Source: Evtepia gabavorous | GTDB taxonomy: Bacteria; Bacillota; Clostridia; Oscillospirales; Oscillospiraceae | Assembly (NCBI RefSeq): GCF_003425665.1 | Contig: NZ_QQRQ01000007.1 | Coordinates: forward strand, 55,749 to 119,748 | Length of the DNA: 64,000 nucleotides | Direction of reading: 5' to 3' | In this document: piece after piece, positions 58,670 through 64,000 of the stretch | Numbering within the stretch: the stretch's first letter is position 1 | Layout of the letters: each line of letters starts with the position of its first letter | Program-made: the position numbers and the translations under genes | Notes under the pieces: model-generated | Seen by the model: only the letters and a program-made list of their open reading frames with translations | Told to the model about the DNA's origin: nothing | Databases searched by the model: none

Positions 58670-59821
58670 GTGAAGCTGCTCCATCTATCTGACCTGCACA
58701 TCGGAAAGCGGGTCAATGAATGCTCTATGCTGGAGGATCAGCGATATATTTTAGAGCAGATTGCACAGCTCGCCATAGAGAGAAAAGTGGACGGGGTATT
58801 GCTGGCGGGGGATCTCTATGACAAACCGGTTCCACCGGCAGAGGCTGTGATACTGTTAGATACTTTTTTTACGGCGCTCTCTCAGGCAGGAATCCCCGTC
58901 TTTGCCATCAGCGGGAATCACGACTCTCCAGAGCGGTTGAGTTTTGGCGCGCGTCTTTTGACCGGAACCGGCATCTATTTGTCTGCGGTCTATCAGGGGC
59001 CTCAGGAACCTGTTCTTTTGCGGGATGCCTATGGAGAAGTGGCCATTTATCTGCTGCCCTATTTGAAGCCGGCTCTCGTGCGCCATTCTGCGCCGGAAGC
59101 GGAGATTGCCACCTACCAGGATGCCGTTTCCTACGCGCTCCAGCAATGGACAGTGCCCCCATCGCGGCGCAATGTTCTGGTGGCGCATCAGTTTGTCACC
59201 GGGGGGACCACCAGCGAATCAGAGGAACATTCGGTCGGCGGGTTGGACCAGGTGAGTGGAGAACTGTTTGATCCATTCGACTATGTTGCCTTGGGACATC
59301 TCCACAGAGCCCAGAGCGTAGGACGGCCAACCCTTCGCTACTGTGGTACGCCGCTGAAGTACTCCTTTTCAGAGAGCGGACAGGAGAAATCGGTGACCTT
59401 GGTAACACTGGAGGAAAAAGGACGTGTAAAAATTGAGGCGATCCCCCTGTGTCCCATGCGGGATCTGCGGGAGGTGCGGGGGACCTATGAAACGGTTACA
59501 TCCCGGAAATTTTATCAGGGCATGCAGGTAGAGGATTATCTCCATGTCATCCTGACCGATGAGGAAGATGTACCAGAGGCCATGGGAAAACTGCGGACTA
59601 TTTATCCCAACCTGCTCAAGCTCAGCTATGACAATCTCCGCACCCAGTCAACGGGAGAAATTTTGGGGGCAGAGCGGCCTGAGGAGAAGACCCCCCTGGC
59701 CCTTTTCCAGGACCTTTATCAGCTGCAGAACAATCAGCCGATGCACCAAGTTCAGGAGGAATTTCTAAAAGCAGAGATGGAAAAAATCTGGGAGGAATCG
59801 TTATGCGGCCCCTTGTCTTGA
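58670..59821 (+). CDS. sbcD: SbcCD nuclease, subunit D
   Basis: It is the Mre11-like nuclease of the SbcCD complex that opens hairpin and double-strand ends. A GTG at 58670, 9 bases after AGGAG, gives 383 residues beginning MKLLHLSDLHIGKRV; an ATG at 58661 directly abuts the AGGAG. Metal-binding motifs are LSDLHIG, LAGDLYD, SGNHDSPERL, AHQFV and GHLHRAQ. It overlaps sbcC by 19 bases. Confidence 0.94.
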   Translation: MKLLHLSDLHIGKRVNECSMLEDQRYILEQIAQLAIERKVDGVLLAGDLYDKPVPPAEAVILLDTFFTALSQAGIPVFAISGNHDSPERLSFGARLLTGTGIYLSAVYQGPQEPVLLRDAYGEVAIYLLPYLKPALVRHSAPEAEIATYQDAVSYALQQWTVPPSRRNVLVAHQFVTGGTTSESEEHSVGGLDQVSGELFDPFDYVALGHLHRAQSVGRPTLRYCGTPLKYSFSESGQEKSVTLVTLEEKGRVKIEAIPLCPMRDLREVRGTYETVTSRKFYQGMQVEDYLHVILTDEEDVPEAMGKLRTIYPNLLKLSYDNLRTQSTGEILGAERPEEKTPLALFQDLYQLQNNQPMHQVQEEFLKAEMEKIWEESLCGPLS

Positions 59822-62559
59822 CCTTGTCTGCCTTTGGTCCCTATGCAGAGGAAGTCACAGTGGACTTTTCCCAGTTGGGAACCCGAGGCATCTACTTAAT
59901 TACAGGAGAAACTGGCGCGGGAAAGACTACATTGTTTGATGGCATTACCTTTGCGCTGTATGGAGAAGCCAGCGGGACACATCGAGAACCGGTTATGCTC
60001 CGAAGCAGCTACGCGAAGGGTACAGTACCAACTTTTGTGGAACTGACCTTTCAATGCGGAGAAAAGCAGTACACCGTTCGCCGCAATCCAGAATATCTCC
60101 GGCCCGCGAAACGGGGAGATAAACTGGTGGTGGAAAAGGCAGATGCTCAGCTCTTGTTCCCCGATGGACACCCTCCTGTGACAGGGACGCGGGAGGTTAC
60201 AAAGGCGGTGAAGGCGCTGATTGGGCTGGACCGGGCGCAGTTTAATCGGGTGGCGATGATTGCCCAAGGGGAGTTTCTCCAGCTCTTGCTGGCGAAAACC
60301 GAGGAACGAAGCAAGATTTTTCGGGAAATTTTCCACACGGAGCCCTATCAAAAGCTCCAGGAAGCGCTGCGGACAGAAGCAGCCCAGTGGAAAAGCACCT
60401 ATGAGAGCTTGAGTCAAAAAATACAACAGCATGTTGAGCAGGTGCAGCCGGGACCGGAATGGGAGGAAGCCTGGAGGGAAGCTGTTTGTTTGGAAGACGG
60501 TGAGATGCTTTCCCTTTTGGAGAAAATTTTGCAGAAAGAAACCGCGGATCTGGAGGCACTTCGAAAACAAGAGCAGACACTGCAGGCTGAAGGGGAAACC
60601 CTATCCCGTCGTATTGGAAAAGAGGAGGCCGCCGCCCGGGTTCGGCAGGAGCTTTCGGCAGCCCAGGCGCAGTTAAAATCCTGGATGCCCACCTGGGAGA
60701 AACTGCAAAGGGAATGGGATACGGCCCCCGGGCAGGAGGCCGCCCTCCAGCGGCTGACGGAGGAGATCGCGGTTCGAACAGAGCAACTTTCCGCCTATGT
60801 ATTATTGGAAGACCTGGAAAAAGAGAGGAATACCGTATTCGATCAGATGCAAAAAGGGGCAGCGGGGAAGGCAAAGGCTGTGCAGGACGCCGGCAATCGA
60901 CAGACTGAGCAGGCTGCACTCCGGCAGGAACTGTCTCAACTGGAGGGTTTGGAACAGCGGGAAGCACTTTTGAAGGCGCGAAGACAGAAGCTGGCTTCCC
61001 GGGAAAAAGAGCTGGGTACGCTGCGTGAGCTGCTTCAAGAAGAGAGAAGGTGCTCCCATTCCCATCAAGCGGCACTGGAGCAATACCGCGCTGCAGCGGA
61101 GAATTCCACCCACCTTCGGTGGGCATATACCCAGCTGGAACGGGAGTTTCTGGATGGACAAGCTGGTTATTTGGCCGGTTTCCTGCAGGAGGGAGAACGA
61201 TGCCCTGTTTGTGGCTCCCTCCATCATCCTTTTCCCGCACAGCGCTCTGAGTCGGTGCCAACACGTGAGCACCTTCAAGAGAAGCGGACGGCAATGGAAG
61301 AAGCGGAAACCGCAACCCAGACGGCCAGTTTATCGGCTGGGAAGGCCCAAGCCCGTTGGGCTTCCGCCCGGCAGGAGGCAGAGCGCCAGGGGAAGGCCCT
61401 GTTTGGTGAAGTGTCGTTTCCAACGATTTCCCAGCAAATGAACGCTGCGGCAGCAGAATGCCAGGACGAAGCGGCGCAGCTGGATCAGCTGGAGATGCAG
61501 CTGCGCCAGCATAGGAGGCGCCGTGAGGAAATTCAAATTCGCATGCCAAGGCTGGAGGAAGAGATTGCCAGGGCCCAGGCGAGTATTCTCTCCATTGAGA
61601 AGGCACAGTCGGGGCTGGAGAGCAAGCTGGCAGCGCTGAATCATCAGATTCAGAGGCAGAAAGCGTCTTTGGAATTTTCCGCCCGGCAGGAAGCGGAAGC
61701 GGCGCTCACATCCTGTCAACAGAGAAAAGAGGCGGGGGAACGCGCCCTGCACAGGCTCCAGGCTGACTACGAGGCATGCCGCCAAACAAGAGAAGCGGCG
61801 GATACTCGGATCAAAGCATTGCAAGAACAGCTTGAAGAGGCCCAGTACGATGTTCTCCCTGATCTCTTAGCGCAGGCCGGGGAACACCAGAAAACCCTGC
61901 AGGAAATGCAGAGGCGACGGGAAGCTCTGTTGACGCAGCAGGAGAGAAATCAGCATGCCTGGAAAGCGTTGCGAGAGGCTGTACGGCAGCGTGGGGAAGT
62001 CCAGGAGAAATGGACCTGGATCCGCGCCCTTTCCAACACCGCCAATGGCACAGTGCCGGGAAAAGACAAAATCATGCTGGAGACCTATGTTCAAATGACT
62101 TGGTTTGACCGGATTTTGGCGCGGGCCAACCTTCGGCTCATGGCTATGACCAGTGGGCGATATGAGCTTCTGCGCCGACAAGGGGCGGAAAATCAGCGCA
62201 GCCGCAGCGGATTGGAGCTCAATGTTCTGGATCACTATGAGGGAGGGCAGCGGAGTGTAAAGACGCTGTCAGGAGGAGAGTCCTTCCAGGCTTCTCTGGC
62301 ATTGGCGCTGGGGTTGGCGGATGAAATGCAGGCCGCGGCCGGTGGATTGCGGCTGGATGTGCTGTTTGTAGACGAAGGCTTTGGCTCCCTGGACGAGGAA
62401 GCGTTGGAGCTGGCCATTCGGACTTTGTCCGGTTTGGCAGAGAGGAACAAACTGGTGGGGATTATTTCCCATGTTTCCGGTCTGAAGGCGCGGATTGACC
62501 GCCAAATTGTGATTCAAAAGACCCGCGGTGGCAGCAGCACCGTCCGCGTGGAAAGTTAA
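59803..62559 (+). CDS. sbcC: SbcCD nuclease, subunit C (Rad50-like ATPase)
   Basis: The protein has 918 residues. The N-terminal ATPase half has Walker A TGETGAGKTTLFDG. Long coiled coils flank the zinc hook CPVCGS near residue 467. The C-terminal half has the ABC signature TLSGGESFQASLALALGLA and Walker B LDVLFVDEGFGSLDEEAL. It works with SbcD, whose gene overlaps its start, so the two are coupled. Confidence 0.95.
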   Translation: MRPLVLTLSAFGPYAEEVTVDFSQLGTRGIYLITGETGAGKTTLFDGITFALYGEASGTHREPVMLRSSYAKGTVPTFVELTFQCGEKQYTVRRNPEYLRPAKRGDKLVVEKADAQLLFPDGHPPVTGTREVTKAVKALIGLDRAQFNRVAMIAQGEFLQLLLAKTEERSKIFREIFHTEPYQKLQEALRTEAAQWKSTYESLSQKIQQHVEQVQPGPEWEEAWREAVCLEDGEMLSLLEKILQKETADLEALRKQEQTLQAEGETLSRRIGKEEAAARVRQELSAAQAQLKSWMPTWEKLQREWDTAPGQEAALQRLTEEIAVRTEQLSAYVLLEDLEKERNTVFDQMQKGAAGKAKAVQDAGNRQTEQAALRQELSQLEGLEQREALLKARRQKLASREKELGTLRELLQEERRCSHSHQAALEQYRAAAENSTHLRWAYTQLEREFLDGQAGYLAGFLQEGERCPVCGSLHHPFPAQRSESVPTREHLQEKRTAMEEAETATQTASLSAGKAQARWASARQEAERQGKALFGEVSFPTISQQMNAAAAECQDEAAQLDQLEMQLRQHRRRREEIQIRMPRLEEEIARAQASILSIEKAQSGLESKLAALNHQIQRQKASLEFSARQEAEAALTSCQQRKEAGERALHRLQADYEACRQTREAADTRIKALQEQLEEAQYDVLPDLLAQAGEHQKTLQEMQRRREALLTQQERNQHAWKALREAVRQRGEVQEKWTWIRALSNTANGTVPGKDKIMLETYVQMTWFDRILARANLRLMAMTSGRYELLRRQGAENQRSRSGLELNVLDHYEGGQRSVKTLSGGESFQASLALALGLADEMQAAAGGLRLDVLFVDEGFGSLDEEALELAIRTLSGLAERNKLVGIISHVSGLKARIDRQIVIQKTRGGSSTVRVES

Positions 62560-62604
62560 AGACGCAGAACAAACGCTGCGGAATGCTTAGAAACGAAAAA
62601 AAAG

Positions 62605-62633
62605 TTGCAAAATGATACGATTTATAGTAAACT
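62605..62633 (+). promoter_or_regulatory. Probable sigma-A promoter of the ABC binding-protein gene
   Basis: TTGCAA (62605-62610), 17 bases, TAAACT (62628-62633), with about 70 bases of leader. Confidence 0.58.
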
Positions 62634-62706
62634 ATAAAAACAATGTCAGAAATGTACATACGTCCACTGTGGGCGGACATGCTGACAAATTTAAGGAGGT
62701 AAAAAA

Positions 62707-63927
62707 ATGAAGAAGATTCTTGCACTTCTGCTGGCCGGCTGCATGGCGCTGGCACTGTGTGCCTGCGGCACGCCGGCAGAGCCTGCCGACGAAACCGGCA
62801 GCGGCGGCGACGCCAATGCGTCTGCCAACGGTGATACCGTGGTGATCGGCGTCTTCGAGCCCCTCTCCGGCGACAACGGTGCCGGCGGTAAGCAGGAGGT
62901 TCTGGGTATGCAGTATGCAAATGCAGAAACCCCCACAGTAGACATTGGCGGGAAGACTTACAATGTCAAGCTGGAAGTGGTGGATAACGAGTCCTCCAAC
63001 GACAAGGCCGTGTCCGCAGCCAGCAATCTGATCTCCAAGAACGTGTCCATCATTTTGGGCTCTTACGGTTCCGGCGTTTCCATCGCGGCTTCCGACACCT
63101 TCGCACAGGCAAAGATTCCCGCTGTGGGTGTGACCTGCACCAACCCCCAGATCACGGAGGGCAATGACCACTACTTCCGGATCTGCTTCCTGGACCCCTT
63201 CCAGGGTACTGTCCTGGCCAACTTTGCCAAGGACGAGCTGAAGGCGGAGAAGGTGTACTGCCTGGGCCAGCTGGGTAACGACTACGACCAGGGCCTGATG
63301 AACTACTTCAAGCAGGCAGCAGAGAAGCTGGGTATGGAGTGTGTTGTGGAGTCTTTCCCCAAAAACAACTCCGACTTCACCTCCTATCTGACCACCGCGA
63401 AGAATGAGGGTGCGGACGTGATCTTCGCTCCCACCTCCATCAGCTATGCACAGCTGATTGTGGAGCAGGCTGCCGCGCAGGGAATTGACATGCCGCTGCT
63501 GGCCTCCGACACTTGGGACTCCAACGTGATCCTGGGCGCTGCAAAGGGCAAGGACGTGAAGGTCTATGTGACCACGTTCTACGCCGAGGGCGGCAATGCG
63601 GAGTTTGAGAAGGGATTCAAAGAGTGGATCAAGTCTGACAGCACCAACCTGTCCAACAACGGCGGCAACGACATTATCTCCGCTGTCTCCGTGATGGGGT
63701 ATGACGCCTACTACACCGCGTTGGAGGCACTGAAGGCCGCAGGTACTACCAATCCTCAGGATGTTATGGCGGCACTGCCCGGCGTGAAGTACACTGGTAT
63801 CACCGGCGAGATCTCCTTCAACGAGGAAGGCGACGCCAACCGTGACAGCGCATTCGTCAAGACGGCCAATACGGAAAGCGGTCTGTGGGACTTCGTAACC
63901 GTTCAGGGCATTGACGGCGCGCAGTGA
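62707..63927 (+). CDS. Branched-chain amino-acid-type ABC transporter binding lipoprotein
   Basis: The protein has 406 residues. The signal ends in a lipobox (MALALCAC); a second possible LLAGC lies just before it. A type I periplasmic-binding fold follows (VIGVFEPLSGDNGAGGKQEV, GSYGSGVSIAASDTFAQ, IPAVGVTCTNP). It captures amino acids or small peptides for a LivHMGF-type importer, whose genes should lie beyond the window. AAGGAGG precedes the ATG. Codon use is strongly biased to GC-ending codons, suggesting high expression. The last 73 bases of the window hold no gene. Confidence 0.9.
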   Translation: MKKILALLLAGCMALALCACGTPAEPADETGSGGDANASANGDTVVIGVFEPLSGDNGAGGKQEVLGMQYANAETPTVDIGGKTYNVKLEVVDNESSNDKAVSAASNLISKNVSIILGSYGSGVSIAASDTFAQAKIPAVGVTCTNPQITEGNDHYFRICFLDPFQGTVLANFAKDELKAEKVYCLGQLGNDYDQGLMNYFKQAAEKLGMECVVESFPKNNSDFTSYLTTAKNEGADVIFAPTSISYAQLIVEQAAAQGIDMPLLASDTWDSNVILGAAKGKDVKVYVTTFYAEGGNAEFEKGFKEWIKSDSTNLSNNGGNDIISAVSVMGYDAYYTALEALKAAGTTNPQDVMAALPGVKYTGITGEISFNEEGDANRDSAFVKTANTESGLWDFVTVQGIDGAQ

Positions 63928-64000
63928 TTCCCGTGCTGTACCATTTCCGATACAGCCCCAATCAATGACGTGATCCAATTGTGGCGGGGGCACACGGCGT

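Noticed and set aside
62632..63993. 453-residue minus-strand frame
   Set aside because: It is antisense to the ABC binding-protein gene; its length is a by-product of GC-biased codons there.
1..64000. CRISPR array or rRNA genes
   Set aside because: No regularly spaced direct repeats of 24-40 bases and no rRNA-like sequence were seen.

Overview
This window looks like a chromosomal segment of an anaerobic, spore-forming member of the Firmicutes, most likely Oscillospiraceae (clostridial cluster IV, in the range of Flavonifractor, Lawsonibacter or Oscillibacter). The reasons are the moderately high GC with Firmicutes-type ribosome binding sites, spoVAD/spoVAE, a LysM/GH18 spore hydrolase and a spore-type SpoIID protein, a long Alu-domain SRP RNA next to dnaX, and a 2-hydroxyacyl-CoA dehydratase system. 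The genus is inference only.

Layout. 1-3110: a McrBC restriction system, cut by the window start, next to tRNA-Ala(CGC) and a decayed tRNA. 3690-7340: SRP RNA, dnaX, ybaB and a 2-hydroxyacid dehydrogenase. 7350-9420 (minus): family-4 uracil-DNA glycosylase, spoVAE and spoVAD, with a sigma-G-like promoter. 9609-13406: a SecB-like protein, an acyl-adenylating ligase, a small DUF6774-like gene on the other strand and a YaaH-type hydrolase. 13462-20253: a LysR regulator divergent from a complete pyrimidine operon, pyrC-K-D-F-E-B-I. 20400-30610: assorted envelope, spore and housekeeping genes, including an SLH/L,D-transpeptidase and a three-gene minus-strand cluster with SpoIID and peptidoglycan-binding domains. 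30653-36326: a CoA-transferase, a LysR regulator and a 2-hydroxyacyl-CoA dehydratase operon. Both structural units have the same type of dyad in front. 36433-39370: a compact stress or nucleotide-hygiene operon (macrodomain, Nudix, flavodoxin-ferredoxin, YaaA, peroxiredoxin). 39465-41726: a large serine recombinase that abuts the 3' part of a CotJC-type manganese catalase gene.

41789-50000 is an AT-rich island on the minus strand that carries a class I lanthipeptide cluster: lanB, lanA2, a CPBP membrane protease, lanA1, lanC and lanT. The two precursor peptides share a leader start and a C-terminal motif, and each has seven cysteines. Each precursor gene is flanked by about 30-bp inverted repeats, so the two genes look like cassettes. 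No regulator, dedicated leader protease (LanP) or LanFEG/LanI immunity genes are visible. This is the most novel part of the window.

50389-64000: Zn-alcohol dehydrogenase, YjbR and AlkD-like proteins, a cold-shock gene with a terminator-like hairpin in its leader, two tRNA-Ser genes, a P-loop ATPase, a PAP2 phosphatase, proC, a PatB-type aminotransferase, ridA, sbcD-sbcC and the lipoprotein of a branched-chain amino-acid-type ABC importer.
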